NCBI RefSeq assembly: GCF_003696215.1
Contig: NZ_RFFG01000001.1
Span: forward strand, 62,001-126,000
Reading direction: 5' to 3'
Length of the DNA: 64,000 nt
From: Actinomadura harenae
GTDB taxonomy: Bacteria; Actinomycetota; Actinomycetes; Streptosporangiales; Streptosporangiaceae
A program made the translations under genes and the position numbers. Positions 8,745 through 17,802 of this stretch are shown piece by piece (position 1 is the stretch's first letter; the number at the start of each line of letters is the position of its first letter). Below the pieces are notes generated by a model. That model was given only the letters and a program-made list of their open reading frames with translations. It was not told where the DNA came from and did not search any database.

Positions 8745-8865
8745 GGCCCGGGTGGGGTTCCGGGGGGCGGTAACCGCCACCCGGGCCGTTCACGTAAGGC
8801 GACCCCCGCAGGGGGGGGAGAGCGGGGGTCGCCGAACGGTCCGGCTCCGGGGGGGGTAGAGCCGG
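8745..8865. terminator. Cluster of three GC-rich hairpins
   Basis: Hairpin 1: GGCCCGGGTGG 8745-8755 with 8777-8787. Hairpin 2: GGCGACCCCCGC 8798-8809 with 8822-8833. Hairpin 3: CCGGCTC 8841-8847 with 8859-8865. They lie upstream of ssd and about 830 bp downstream of the Fic-like gene. No T-run follows on either strand, so they could be terminators of the actinobacterial type without a U-tract or a structured RNA. Confidence 0.4.
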
Positions 8866-9170
8866 CCCGTTATCCCAAGAAAGTCTCGGGCAGATCGCAC
8901 TAAGTGGTACACCAGTTTGATCTACAGGAGTAGCAATCTCGCCATCTACAGTCTAAGCAGATACAACATATGCTGCCCGATCGTCGAGAGTTCCGTCGAG
9001 CGGGAAAGTCCCTCTGCGAGGACGAATTTTTCTAGCCTGGTTGGGAAGACCGTACTCCCGCGCGCATCAGGGCTTCACCTGACCCCCGCCGGGTCGTCCA
9101 CAGAGCCGGACGGTCACGCCCGAGAACGCTCACATGCGCCCGTGCACGCACGAGCGGATGGAATGGGAAT

Positions 9171-9189
9171 CGATCACACTGCGTGATCG
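9171..9189. promoter_or_regulatory. Palindrome, possible operator
   Basis: CGATCAC-ACTGC-GTGATCG is a perfect 7-bp inverted repeat with a 5-bp spacer in the gene-free stretch before ssd. It looks like a dimeric regulator site. No regulator gene is adjacent. Confidence 0.35.
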
Positions 9190-9266
9190 GAATCGGCGAT
9201 CGCGAAGTACCCGAGAATGGCACCCGTCCACCCTCGGCGAAGGCTCCCAGGCCCCATGATCCGCCT

Positions 9267-9320
9267 CTCCGGCCACTCCTCCAGGCCCTGTCCAAGGGCC
9301 CTCGCCGGAGGGTTTCTTTT
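9267..9320 (+). terminator. Rho-independent terminator, orphan
   Basis: Nested stem CTCCGG (9267-9272) with CCGGAG (9305-9310), and GGCCCT (9284-9289) with AGGGCC (9295-9300), followed by GGTTTCTTTT. The T-rich tail places it on the plus strand, but no plus-strand gene ends here. It may terminate a non-coding RNA beginning in the AT-rich segment near 8900-9060. Confidence 0.5.
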
Positions 9321-9692
9321 ACCGATTCAGGGCTTGTCAACTGGACAAATGAGGCGTAGACAGGTTCTACGGACCAGGTGTCCGCGCACGGCAGCCGGGT
9401 ACCCACGCGCGACCAGCCGCGGGAGGCGCGTCGAGACGGGCTTGACCCGCTCCGACGGATATCAGTTGCACGCTTGGTAACCCGGTGTGACGTGACTAGG
9501 GCGGCGCCCCGCCGAGCGCGGGGTGCCGTTCACTTGTTCCAACGCCTTCACGGGACGGGCGCGTCGCACACACCTGCCGGGCGCGTCGCACACCAGCCAG
9601 GCGCGCCACGCACACACGATCGCCACACCCGCGCACGCGTCGCAGGGCGCCGGGCGTGGCGCGGTGCTGGGGGCCGGGGAGATGCGGCGTGG

Positions 9693-10493
9693 TCAGCCGC
9701 GGAGGTAGGCCTCGCAGATGGCCTGGGAGTCGCGCGCGGCGGCGACCGTGGCGTCGGCGCAGTGCCGGACCCACTGAACCAGACCCTCGGACGTGCCGGA
9801 CGCGTAGGCGCGCAGGGCGTCCGGGTACTCGGCCACGAGTTCGAGGTGGCCGACCTCGGGGGCGGTCAGGGACTTGGGGTCGAGGCCACGGGCGACGAAC
9901 GTGAGTCGCTGCGCCGCGCGCGCGATCACGCCGTCCGCGACGCCGAACGGGCGGAGCGTCAGCAGCTCCCCGTGGACGAGGGCGGCGATGACCAGGGCCG
10001 GGGCCTTGCTCGGACGGACGAGGAGGTCGCACAGCGCGTCCAGCCTCTGGGAGACCTCGGCGGGGGACGGCGCGGCCCCCAGCCCGAGCGGGTCGGAGAC
10101 GTCGTCCCCGTCGGTGCGCGGGCGCCCGAGGGACGGCTCGTCCACCAGGCCGGCGGCGGCCAGCACGTGCAGGCGCGCGAGGACCTGGCGCGGTGCCTTG
10201 CGCCACGTCTCGGCCAGTGAGCCCAGCTCGGCGCTGACGCGCAGCGAGCCCTGGACGACGGGGGCGGCATGCCCCTCGACCGCGGAGCGCAGTTCGTCCA
10301 TCGTGACGGACTCGCCCTCCAGGACGGCGGACGCGCGAGCCCCGCGCAGCGCCGACTCCGTGGAGACCTCCGCGCTGCGCCGCCTCAGGATGCGGTGGCC
10401 CAGCAGGCGGTCCACCGCTTTGCGGGCGTCGGCGACGGCCTCCTCCACTCCGGGCAGGTCGGCGACGTTGGCGAAGGCATCGACATCGGTCAC
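9693..10493 (-). CDS. Degenerate Fic-domain protein
   Basis: 266 residues from GTG 10493 (AAGG upstream). The middle is helical. Near residues 170-195 it has [20 protein letters not shown], which aligns with the Fic motif HPFxxGNGRxxR but lacks the catalytic His and the Asn-Gly-Arg, so AMP transfer is unlikely. An upstream segment ([20 protein letters not shown]) resembles the inhibitory S/TxxxEG(N) helix of Fic proteins. Homologues are common beside ssd and acs in actinobacteria (Rv3668c/Rv3660c neighbourhood in mycobacteria), often misnamed oxidoreductases. Function unknown. It is transcribed divergently from acs. Confidence 0.7.
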   Translation of the reverse strand: MTDVDAFANVADLPGVEEAVADARKAVDRLLGHRILRRRSAEVSTESALRGARASAVLEGESVTMDELRSAVEGHAAPVVQGSLRVSAELGSLAETWRKAPRQVLARLHVLAAAGLVDEPSLGRPRTDGDDVSDPLGLGAAPSPAEVSQRLDALCDLLVRPSKAPALVIAALVHGELLTLRPFGVADGVIARAAQRLTFVARGLDPKSLTAPEVGHLELVAEYPDALRAYASGTSEGLVQWVRHCADATVAAARDSQAICEAYLRG

Positions 10494-10883
10494 GGGCCCG
10501 ACCTTATGCGGTCACCGCGGCGCCCCCGGCCGCCGCCCTCCGCGCATGCTCCGGCGCCCGCCCGCGCGGGGCGTCCCACACGCCCCCGAAGACCGAAATC
10601 GGAAAGTTTGTTTCGAGTAATCCGGCCCGCGCCGGAACCGCATATTCGCAGGTCAGATCACCTCACTCCCCGCCCCGTCCGGACGCCGGCACAAGCACTG
10701 ATTCCCGAAGGCCGAACCTGGGAAGGCCACGTGTGGCTGGCATCACATAGCATCCAACTCGAAGCCGGGGAGCCCCTTTCGCCCCTTGCGCCCACAAAAC
10801 CGGCAAGCCCTTGTCCGCACGGGACGATCGCTGATGGAGTGGGCCGTGGAAGGCGCCCCCTCTTTGAACAGCGAGGAGTACGC
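10494..10883. promoter_or_regulatory. Divergent intergenic region before acs
   Basis: 390 bp between the divergent Fic-like gene and acs. The only AT-rich part is about 10595-10625 (around AAAGTTTGTTTCGAGTAAT), a reasonable place for a promoter. I cannot assign -35 and -10 boxes with confidence. The open frame reading into acs from 10269 is an artefact of high GC. Confidence 0.4.
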
Positions 10884-12851
10884 GTGAGCGAGAGCCAAGA
10901 GACACTGTCGAACCTGCTGCAGGAGACGAGGCGCTTCCCCCCGCCGGCCGAGCTCGCGGAGTCCGCCAATGTCACCGCCGAGGCCTACGAACGGGCCGCG
11001 GCCGACCGCCTGGGCTTCTGGGCCGAGCAGGCCGACCGCCTCACTTGGACGAAGCGCTGGGACGACGTGCTCGACTGGAGCAATCCCCCGTTCGCCAAGT
11101 GGTTCGTGGGCGGCGAGCTCAACATCGCCTACAACTGCGTTGACCGCCATGTGGAGAACGGGCACGGCGACCGTGTCGCCTACCACTGGGAGGGCGAGCC
11201 GGGCGACGCCCGCACGCTCACCTATGCCGACCTTCAGAAGGAGGTCGCCAAGGCGTCGAACGCCCTCCTTGAGCTTGGCGTCCGCAAGGGCGACCGTGTC
11301 GCCATCTACATGCCGATGATTCCCGAGCTGCCGATCTCGATGCTCGCGTGCGCGCGCATCGGCGCGACCCACTCGGTCGTGTTCGGCGGGTTCAGCGCGG
11401 ACGCCCTGCGCACCCGCATCGACGACGCCGCGGCCAAGCTGGTCATCACCGCGGACGGCGGGTACCGGCGCGGCAAGCCGTCCGCCCTGAAGCCGACCGT
11501 CGACGAGGCCGTGCAGAGCACTCCGTCCGTGGAGAAGGTTCTTGTCGTACGGCGTACCGGCGAGCCCGTCGCGGAGCACGAGCGGGACGTCTGGTGGCAT
11601 GACGTCGTTGAGCGGCAGAACGACACGCACACGGCCGAGCCGCACGATTCCGAGCACCCGCTGTACATCCTCTACACGTCCGGGACGACGGGTAAGCCGA
11701 AGGGCATCCTGCACACGACCGGCGGCTACCTGACGCAGGTCGCCTACACGCACCACGCGGTCTTCGACCTGAAGCCGGAAACGGACGTGTACTGGTGCTC
11801 GGCCGACATCGGCTGGGTGACCGGGCACTCCTACATCGTGTACGGGCCGCTCGCGAACGGCGCGACGTCCGTCATGTACGAGGGCACTCCGGACACGCCG
11901 CACCGGGGCCGCTGGTGGGAGATCATCCAGAAGTACAAGGTCTCGATCTTCTACACCGCGCCCACCGCGATCCGGACGTTCATGAAGTGGGGCGACGACA
12001 TCCCCGCGCAGTACGACCTGTCCTCGCTGCGCGTGATCGGGTCGGTCGGTGAGCCGATCAACCCGGAGGCGTACGTCTGGTACCGCGAGCACATCGGCGC
12101 GAGCCGCTGCCCGGTCGTGGACACGTGGTGGCAGACCGAGACCGGCGCGATCATGATCAGCCCGCTGCCGGGCGTGACGGCGGGCAAGCCGGGCGCGGCG
12201 ATGCGCCCGCTGCCGGGCATCGCCGCGGACGTCGTGGACGACCAGGCGCGGCCGGTGCCGAACGGCGGCGGCGGGTTCCTGACGCTGCAGGAGCCGTGGC
12301 CGTCCATGCTGCGGACGATCTGGGGCGACGACGAGCGGTACGTCAAGACGTACTGGTCGCGTTTCGAGGGCCTGTACTTCGCCGGGGACGGCGCGAAGAA
12401 GGACGAGGACGGCGACATCTGGCTGCTCGGCCGGGTGGACGACGTGATGCTGGTGTCCGGCCACAACATCTCCACGACGGAGGTCGAGTCGGCGCTGGTG
12501 TCGCACCCGAAGGTCGCCGAGGCGGCCGTCGTGGGCGCGACCGACCCGGTCACCGGGCAGGCGATCGTCGCGTTCGTCATCCCGCGGGGCTCGGCGGGCG
12601 AGGACGTCGAGGGCGAGGACTTCCTCAAGGAGCTGCGGAACCACGTCGCGCACACGCTCGGCCCGATCGCCAAGCCGCGCCAGATCATGATCGTTCCGGA
12701 GCTGCCGAAGACCCGGTCCGGCAAGATCATGCGCCGTCTGCTGCGGGACGTCGCGGAGAACCGGAGCGTCGGCGACGTCACCACTCTGGCCGACAGCACG
12801 GTGATGAACCTCATCTCCGAGAAGCTCCCCAGTGCCAAGTCCGAGGACTGA
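10884..12851 (+). CDS. acs: Acetyl-CoA synthetase (acetate-CoA ligase)
   Basis: 655 residues from GTG 10884, preceded by GAGGAG at a good distance; the frame is open upstream but non-coding in character. It converts acetate, ATP and CoA to acetyl-CoA through acetyl-AMP in the cytoplasm. ANL-superfamily motifs in order: P-loop [11 protein letters not shown] near residue 264, [15 protein letters not shown], the adenine-binding DTWWQTETG and the C-terminal [11 protein letters not shown]. In the last, the lysine near 614 is the residue controlled by acetylation in characterised Acs enzymes. Length matches the family (about 650). A strong terminator follows. In M. tuberculosis acs is also near the tad/ssd and marP-nth-crp genes. 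Confidence 0.97.
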   Translation: MSESQETLSNLLQETRRFPPPAELAESANVTAEAYERAAADRLGFWAEQADRLTWTKRWDDVLDWSNPPFAKWFVGGELNIAYNCVDRHVENGHGDRVAYHWEGEPGDARTLTYADLQKEVAKASNALLELGVRKGDRVAIYMPMIPELPISMLACARIGATHSVVFGGFSADALRTRIDDAAAKLVITADGGYRRGKPSALKPTVDEAVQSTPSVEKVLVVRRTGEPVAEHERDVWWHDVVERQNDTHTAEPHDSEHPLYILYTSGTTGKPKGILHTTGGYLTQVAYTHHAVFDLKPETDVYWCSADIGWVTGHSYIVYGPLANGATSVMYEGTPDTPHRGRWWEIIQKYKVSIFYTAPTAIRTFMKWGDDIPAQYDLSSLRVIGSVGEPINPEAYVWYREHIGASRCPVVDTWWQTETGAIMISPLPGVTAGKPGAAMRPLPGIAADVVDDQARPVPNGGGGFLTLQEPWPSMLRTIWGDDERYVKTYWSRFEGLYFAGDGAKKDEDGDIWLLGRVDDVMLVSGHNISTTEVESALVSHPKVAEAAVVGATDPVTGQAIVAFVIPRGSAGEDVEGEDFLKELRNHVAHTLGPIAKPRQIMIVPELPKTRSGKIMRRLLRDVAENRSVGDVTTLADSTVMNLISEKLPSAKSED

Positions 12852-12915
12852 CGCGCACGCGCGGGCGCACCGGAGCGCCTGTGAGCAAGGCGTGAGGAGC
12901 GAGAACGCGCGCATC

Positions 12916-12956
12916 TGAAACGGGCGCCCGACGGACACCGCCGGGCGCCCGTTTCA
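12916..12956 (+). terminator. Terminator after acs
   Basis: A perfect 15-bp stem (TGAAACGGGCGCCCG, 12916-12930, with 12942-12956) with an 11-base loop lies about 65 bp after the acs stop. The distal arm ends in GTTTCA. Confidence 0.75.
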
Positions 12957-13141
12957 CATGGTCAGAGGCGGGCACAAGGGACGTAGGCGACGATCATCCC
13001 GGTACGCTCGGAACAGGTGTGCCGGGAAGTCTGGTCGGCGAGGGGGCGGATCCGTCACGTGCCCGCACGAGTCCGTCTCGTGCGCGCACGAGGGCGGTCA
13101 GGCCCCCGGACGACGGCTCGCCTGCCATTCGGGGGACTCTT

Positions 13142-14371
13142 TTGACGCGCGTACGCAACAGCCGACCTGTGCGACCCACCGTCCGATACGCCCGACATGT
13201 GACCGAGGCGCTGCGCACGGAGACCGTGGGCGGCGTCATCATGCTCCTGGCCACGGTCGCCGCGCTGGTCTGGGCGAACACACCCTGGTCGGAGGCGTAC
13301 ACGCGCATCCGGGACTACGAGCTGAGCCCGGACCGGCTGGGCCTGCACCACATGGACCTGGCGCACTGGGCGTCCAGCGGGCTGCTCGCGGTGTTCTTCT
13401 TCATCGCCGGGCTCGAGCTGCGCGAGGAGCTCACGCACGGCTCCCTGCGCGACCGGCGGGCCGCCGTGCTGCCGGTCGTGGCGGCCGCCGCGGGCGTCGC
13501 CGTGCCCGCGCTGATCTTCCTCGCCATCACCGCGGGGACCGGGGACGGCATGCGCGGCTGGGCCGTCCCGACCGCGACCGACATCGCGTTCGCGCTGGCC
13601 GTGCTCGCGGTGACGTTCTCCGACTGCCCCGGCCCGCTGCGCGCGTTCCTGCTGACCCTCGCCGTCGTGGACGACCTGATCGCCATCATGATCATCGCGA
13701 TCTTCTACACCTCGGGCCTCGCCGTCGCGCCGCTACTGGCCGGCGTCGCGCTGGTCGCGGTGTACGGGGTGCTCCAGTCCCGGGGCGTCCGGACGCCGTG
13801 GGCGTACGTCCCGCTGGCCCTCGTCGCCTGGTACTTCGTGCAGCGCAGCGGCATCCACGCGACGGTCGAGGGGGTCGCGCTCGGGATGCTGACGTCGACG
13901 CGGGAGACCCCGGACGGGCGTCCGACGAACGCCGAGCGCGCCGACCACGTGCTGCGCCCGATATCGGCCGGTCTGTGCGTGCCACTGTTCGCGTTCCTGA
14001 GCGCGGGCGTGGCGCTCAGCGGGTCCGCGCTCGCCGGCGTGTTCCAGGACCGGGTCGCGATCGGGGTGATCGTCGGACTGGTCGTGGGCAAGTTCGTCGG
14101 CGTCCTCGGCGGCGCGTGGGCGGCCGTCCGGCTCGGCCTGGCCTCGCTCGGGGAGGGCCTGCACTGGCGTGAGCTCGCCGGAGTGGCGGCGCTGGCCGGA
14201 GTGGGCTTCACCGTTTCGCTGCTGATCGGCGGTTTGGCCTACCCCGACCCGGCACAATTCGAGAGAGTGACGACAGCGGTCCTGATCGCGAGCCTCATCG
14301 CCTCGGTGGCCGCGTCCGTGGTCTTCCGGCACCGGGTACGCCAACGCGCCCGCTCGGTGAGGGCGGGCTGA
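13142..14371 (+). CDS. nhaA: Na+/H+ antiporter NhaA
   Basis: About 409 residues. I prefer TTG 13142 (GGGGGA upstream); GTG near 13199 (VTEALRTETVGG) is an alternative, and the frame is open back to 13019. It exchanges Na+ (or Li+) for protons across the membrane to control pH and sodium. Twelve or so membrane segments are visible. Family signatures: VFFFIAGLELREEL, the unwound-helix region TDIAFALAVLAV and the paired aspartates LAVVDDLIAI that bind the ion. Then GIHATVEGVALGML, and the C-terminal VGFTVSLLIGGLAY. It is complete. It stands alone between acs and the holin-like gene. Confidence 0.93.
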   Translation: MTRVRNSRPVRPTVRYARHVTEALRTETVGGVIMLLATVAALVWANTPWSEAYTRIRDYELSPDRLGLHHMDLAHWASSGLLAVFFFIAGLELREELTHGSLRDRRAAVLPVVAAAAGVAVPALIFLAITAGTGDGMRGWAVPTATDIAFALAVLAVTFSDCPGPLRAFLLTLAVVDDLIAIMIIAIFYTSGLAVAPLLAGVALVAVYGVLQSRGVRTPWAYVPLALVAWYFVQRSGIHATVEGVALGMLTSTRETPDGRPTNAERADHVLRPISAGLCVPLFAFLSAGVALSGSALAGVFQDRVAIGVIVGLVVGKFVGVLGGAWAAVRLGLASLGEGLHWRELAGVAALAGVGFTVSLLIGGLAYPDPAQFERVTTAVLIASLIASVAASVVFRHRVRQRARSVRAG

Positions 14372-14507
14372 TGTTCACCGGCATGTCGGACGGCTCGCAC
14401 CGCCGGCGCGCGCGGCCCGTGCGGACGGGCCGGGTGGCCGCGGCGGCGGAGAAGCTGCCAGGCTGGGTTCGGCCCTGGTGACCGGGGTCCTGGAAGGAGA
14501 GAACGCT

Positions 14508-14966
14508 ATGTCGGAGGCACTGCCGGGCGACCGCGTGGAGGACAAGTCCCTCGGCGAGCTCGTCGCGATGGCGTCCAGCAACGTGTCCAGCCTGATCCGG
14601 GCCGAACTGGACCTGGCCAAGCTGGAGCTGAAGGACGACGCCAAGAAGGCCGCGCTGGGCAGCGGGATGTTCGCGATCGCCGGGCTGTGCGCCGGGCTCA
14701 TCGTGATCCTGCTGTCGATCGCCGCCGCCTACGGGCTGGTCGCGCTCGGCGTCTGGCACTGGGCCGCGTTCCTCATCGTCGCGGGCGTCTACCTGCTGCT
14801 CGCGGCCGCCCTGGTCGGGATCGGGTACCTGCGCATCCGCAAGATCCGCGGGGCGCAGCGGACGCGCGCGCAGCTGCGCGCCGACTTCGAGATGCTCCGG
14901 CACCGCGGCGGCGGCGACGCCGACGCGGTCGACGACGCCTCGGACACCCCGGCCCTGGCGGACTGA
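14508..14966 (+). CDS. Holin-like membrane protein (DUF1469/phage holin superfamily III type)
   Basis: 152 residues from ATG 14508, with GGAAGGAGAG just upstream. The N-terminus is charged (SLGELVAMASSNVSSLIRAE LDLAK). Two adjacent membrane segments follow (GSGMFAIAGLCAGLIVILLS and WAAFLIVAGVYLLLAAALVG), then a basic stretch (RIRKIRGAQRTRAQ) and an acidic tail. It resembles the actinobacterial proteins annotated as phage holin family; here it is a chromosomal housekeeping-type gene, not part of a prophage. The M. tuberculosis counterpart (Rv3669) also precedes ephE. It probably forms an operon with the next two genes (gaps of 13 and 3 bp). Confidence 0.8.
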   Translation: MSEALPGDRVEDKSLGELVAMASSNVSSLIRAELDLAKLELKDDAKKAALGSGMFAIAGLCAGLIVILLSIAAAYGLVALGVWHWAAFLIVAGVYLLLAAALVGIGYLRIRKIRGAQRTRAQLRADFEMLRHRGGGDADAVDDASDTPALAD

Positions 14967-14979
14967 GCGGACACGCACC

Positions 14980-15903
14980 ATGGCCGCACCGGACGCCTCG
15001 CTCGTCGAGATCGAGGGCCCCTGGACGCACCGCTCGGTGAGCGCGGGCGGCACCCGCTTCCATGTCGCGGAAGCGGGTGAGGGGCCGCTCGTGCTGCTTC
15101 TGCACGGGTTCCCGGAGTTCTGGTGGGCCTGGCGCAACCAGCTCGTGTCGCTGCCCGCCGCCGGGTTCCGTGCGGCGGCCGTCGACCTGCGCGGGTACGG
15201 CGCCAGCGACAAGCCGCCGCGCGGCTACGACCTGGTCACCCTCGCGGCGGACGCGGCGGGCCTCGTGCGCGCGCTCGGAGAGGCGAACGCGATCGTCGTG
15301 GGCCACGACTGGGGCGGGCTGCTCGCCTGGACGATGGCGGCCTACCATCCCAAGGTCGTCCAGAGGCTCGTGACGGTCAGCGCACCGCATCCGCTGCGGC
15401 TGCGGCAGGCACTCCGTGGAAACCCGCGCGGGCAGCTCTGGGCCACCCGGCACACGCTCGGTTTCCAGGTTCCCGTATGGCCGGAGCGTCGTCTCGTCCA
15501 GGACGACGCCGCTCTCGTGGGGCGCCTCCTGCACGACTGGTCCGGTCCCGGCTGGCCGGACGAGAAGACCGAGCGGCTCGTGCGCGACGCGATACGCATC
15601 CCCGGTGTCGCCCACTGCGCGCTGGAGTACCACCGTTGGCTCGTCCGTTCGCAACCGCGTCCGGACGGCATCCGCTATGCGCGGCGTATGCGCGCGCCCA
15701 TCCAGGTGCCGACGCTTCAGCTGCACGGTTCGCTGGACCGTTGCACGCTCCCCGCCAGTGCCCAGGGCTCCGGACGGTACGTCACCGCGCCCTATCGCTG
15801 GAAGCTCATCGAAGGCGCGGGCCACTTCCCGCACGAGGAGCGTCCACGCGCGTTCGACGCCGAACTCATCGGCTGGATCAACGACCCCGAACCCGAACGC
15901 TGA
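14980..15903 (+). CDS. Alpha/beta hydrolase, epoxide hydrolase-like
   Basis: 307 residues. Oxyanion-hole motif HGFPEFWW (residues 42-49), nucleophile elbow GHDWGG with Asp110, a C-terminal acid in the LHGSLDR region and the catalytic His in GAGHFPHEERP. An Asp nucleophile with HGxP is typical of epoxide hydrolases and haloalkane dehalogenases rather than serine esterases. The position matches ephE (Rv3670) next to marP in mycobacteria. Substrate is not predictable. It lies 13 bp after the holin-like gene and 3 bp before the DUF309 gene, so co-transcription is likely. Confidence 0.85.
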   Translation: MAAPDASLVEIEGPWTHRSVSAGGTRFHVAEAGEGPLVLLLHGFPEFWWAWRNQLVSLPAAGFRAAAVDLRGYGASDKPPRGYDLVTLAADAAGLVRALGEANAIVVGHDWGGLLAWTMAAYHPKVVQRLVTVSAPHPLRLRQALRGNPRGQLWATRHTLGFQVPVWPERRLVQDDAALVGRLLHDWSGPGWPDEKTERLVRDAIRIPGVAHCALEYHRWLVRSQPRPDGIRYARRMRAPIQVPTLQLHGSLDRCTLPASAQGSGRYVTAPYRWKLIEGAGHFPHEERPRAFDAELIGWINDPEPER

Positions 15904-15906
15904 CCC

Positions 15907-16389
15907 ATGCCCGAACAGAACGCGCGCACGCACGAGCCGGGGCGAGATCGGGACCCGCAGGGACGCGCCCGTAACGCGCGTCCCCGGGACGCTTACGGAC
16001 GTCCACTCCCCCATGGCGCACCAGGCGGCGTCCCGACCACTCCAGACGATTTCCATCTGCCGCCGGACGAAGCGTTGGCGGAGGCACAGCGACTCCTGGA
16101 CGCGGACCGTCCGTTCCACGCGCACGAGGTGCTGGAAGCGGTCTGGAAGTCGTCCCCGGAGAACGAACGCGAGTTGTGGCGGGCCCTGGCGCAGGTCGCC
16201 GTCGGGATCACCCACCTACGCCGAGGCAACCCACGCGGCGCTCAGGCGCTTCTCTCACGCGCCGCCGACCGCCTCGACGACTACGCGGACGACACACACG
16301 GAATCGACGTCCCCAGGCTGACGTCCAGCGTCCGGGCCATCGCCGAAGAGCTCCCGCTCGACACGCCGGTCAAGCTGACCCTGCGATAG
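15907..16389 (+). CDS. DUF309 domain protein
   Basis: 160 residues from ATG 15907, three bases after the preceding stop. The first 55 residues are low-complexity and polar. Residues 55-150 form the all-helical DUF309 domain with its signature FHAHEVLEAVWK and later ALAQVAVGITHLRRGNPRGA. The family has conserved His/Glu residues suggesting metal binding, but no established reaction. Five bases after the stop there is an imperfect 19-bp tandem duplication (16394-16431). Confidence 0.85.
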   Translation: MPEQNARTHEPGRDRDPQGRARNARPRDAYGRPLPHGAPGGVPTTPDDFHLPPDEALAEAQRLLDADRPFHAHEVLEAVWKSSPENERELWRALAQVAVGITHLRRGNPRGAQALLSRAADRLDDYADDTHGIDVPRLTSSVRAIAEELPLDTPVKLTLR

Positions 16390-16393
16390 CTCA

Positions 16394-16431
16394 GCCCTTC
16401 TGCGCTACCCGGGCCCTTCTGCGCTACCCCG
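16394..16431. repeat. 19-bp tandem duplication just after the DUF309 stop
   Basis: GCCCTTCTGCGCTACCCGG (16394-16412) is repeated at 16413-16431 with one change. It is one of four such duplications at gene ends in this window. Confidence 0.8.
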
Positions 16432-16452
16432 GCCCTACGGCAGGTATTCGCG

Positions 16453-17670
16453 TCAGTCGGCGCAGCCCTCGGTGGAGACGGAGATGGTGGCGCCCTGGGC
16501 GGCGCGCGCGTCGGGCTCGACCTCCCCGGCGGTCAGCGCGTAACCGGTCTGCGGCGAGTCGAGGGCGGCGGCGAAGATGACGCCGAAGACACGGCCGTCG
16601 CTGGACAGCAGCGGCCCCCCCGAGTTGCCCTGCTCCACGTCGCCGCGGATGGCGTAGATCTCGCGCGTGACCTGCGGCGAGTGGTAGATGTCCGGGGCCT
16701 TGGAGATCTGCCGGGCGCGGACCCGGGCGGCGAGCGCCGTGAACGGGCGGCTCTTGGGGTAGCCCGCGATGATGGCGTCGTCTCGTACGCGCGCGGGACC
16801 GGCGAACTTCAGCGGCGTCGCGTTCAGCCCCGGCACGTACAGGACGGCCACGTCGCGCTGCGGGTCGTACAGGACGACCTTGCCGTTGTGGTTCTTGCCG
16901 TCCAGCGAGTCGACCCGGGACGGGCCTCGCGCGCCCGCGACCACGTGCGCGTTCGTCATCACGCGCTCGGGCGCGAACACGAAGCCGGTGCCCTCGATGC
17001 GCCGCTGGCAGTCCGGCGCGGTGCTGGTGATCTTCACGATGGACTGCTTGGCCGCGCGGAGCGTTCCGGTGTTGAGGATCGCGTCGTCGGGCGGCGGGAC
17101 CTTCGCCACCGACTCGCCGCCGAGGCCGTTGAACACCTGCGGGAACTCGCTGCTGGCCACGAACCCGCGGAAGGACGAGAACCAGGTCTGCGCCTGCTGC
17201 GGCATCAGCTCGTTGACGCCGCTGATGATGGACGACCCCTTGACCTGCGTCCGGACCGACTTGAACTCCGAGTTGGCGACCAGCGACCCGAAGAACCAGG
17301 CGACGATGAGCAGAGACAGGACCGAGACGACTCCGCCGCCGACGGCGTCCGCCGTGCGCGCGTTGTTGTGCGTCACCCGGTTGCGCAGCACCGCGCCCAC
17401 CGAGGACGCGAGGAGCTGCCCGAGGGTGGCCGCGAGGAACGCGATGACGATGGCGAGCAGCGCCTGCTGCGCGGCGCCGCTCACCGTGGCCTCGGCGATC
17501 GGCGGGGCGATCAGCACGCCCACGACGCCGCCGCCGACGAAGCCGACGAAGCTCAGCAGGCTCACGATGAAGCCCTGCCGGTAGCCGGACACCGCGAACA
17601 GCAGTATCAGCACGAGCAGGATCAAATCCAGAAGGTGGTCGCCCAGCACCGCTTCACCGTATAGCGACAA
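16453..17670 (-). CDS. marP: MarP-like periplasmic serine protease with membrane anchor
   Basis: 405 residues if started at TTG 17670; GTG 17649 fits the family N-terminus better. Four membrane helices in a CvpA-like domain (residues 10-130) are followed by a trypsin/HtrA-like protease domain. The catalytic triad is H242 (MTNAHVV), D273 (QRDVAVL) and S350 (EQGNSGGPL). Cys221 and the near-terminal Cys403 are placed like the regulatory disulfide of M. tuberculosis MarP (Rv3671c). MarP protects mycobacteria from acid and oxidative stress by acting in the periplasm, partly on cell-wall hydrolases. Gene order (ephE-like, marP, nudix, nth, crp) supports orthology. It is convergent with the DUF309 gene. 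Confidence 0.93.
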   Translation of the reverse strand: MSLYGEAVLGDHLLDLILLVLILLFAVSGYRQGFIVSLLSFVGFVGGGVVGVLIAPPIAEATVSGAAQQALLAIVIAFLAATLGQLLASSVGAVLRNRVTHNNARTADAVGGGVVSVLSLLIVAWFFGSLVANSEFKSVRTQVKGSSIISGVNELMPQQAQTWFSSFRGFVASSEFPQVFNGLGGESVAKVPPPDDAILNTGTLRAAKQSIVKITSTAPDCQRRIEGTGFVFAPERVMTNAHVVAGARGPSRVDSLDGKNHNGKVVLYDPQRDVAVLYVPGLNATPLKFAGPARVRDDAIIAGYPKSRPFTALAARVRARQISKAPDIYHSPQVTREIYAIRGDVEQGNSGGPLLSSDGRVFGVIFAAALDSPQTGYALTAGEVEPDARAAQGATISVSTEGCAD

Positions 17671-17802
17671 CGGGGCTGCGCACGTCCCCTCGCTGGACCA
17701 GTTTCAACGGACGCGCGTAGTCATGCGGAGCGATACGCGCGCACGCACGAGCCGCTACAGAACGCCATAACGCCCGTTGTGCCGGACGCGGGCGCCATTC
17801 GG

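Larger units (their letters stand above)
8606..9692. other. Gene-free stretch with hairpins and an AT-rich segment
   Basis: Nearly 1.1 kb without a supported gene. It holds three successive strong hairpins (8745-8865), an AT-rich segment (about 8895-9060) unlike its surroundings, a palindrome (9171-9189) and a plus-strand terminator (9267-9320) with no gene in front of it. An open frame at 8917-9186 (89 codons, plus) has no ribosome binding site or recognisable family. The stretch separates ssd from the Fic-like gene and could contain the ssd promoter and a non-coding RNA. Confidence 0.5.

Noticed and set aside
10269-10883. 205-residue N-terminal extension of acetyl-CoA synthetase
   Set aside because: Runs antisense through the Fic-like gene start, is low-complexity, and the GTG at 10884 has a good ribosome binding site and matches family length.
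16681-17664. 327-codon plus-strand frame opposite the MarP-like protease
   Set aside because: The minus-strand product has the protease triad and membrane helices; the plus-strand product is low-complexity and charged.
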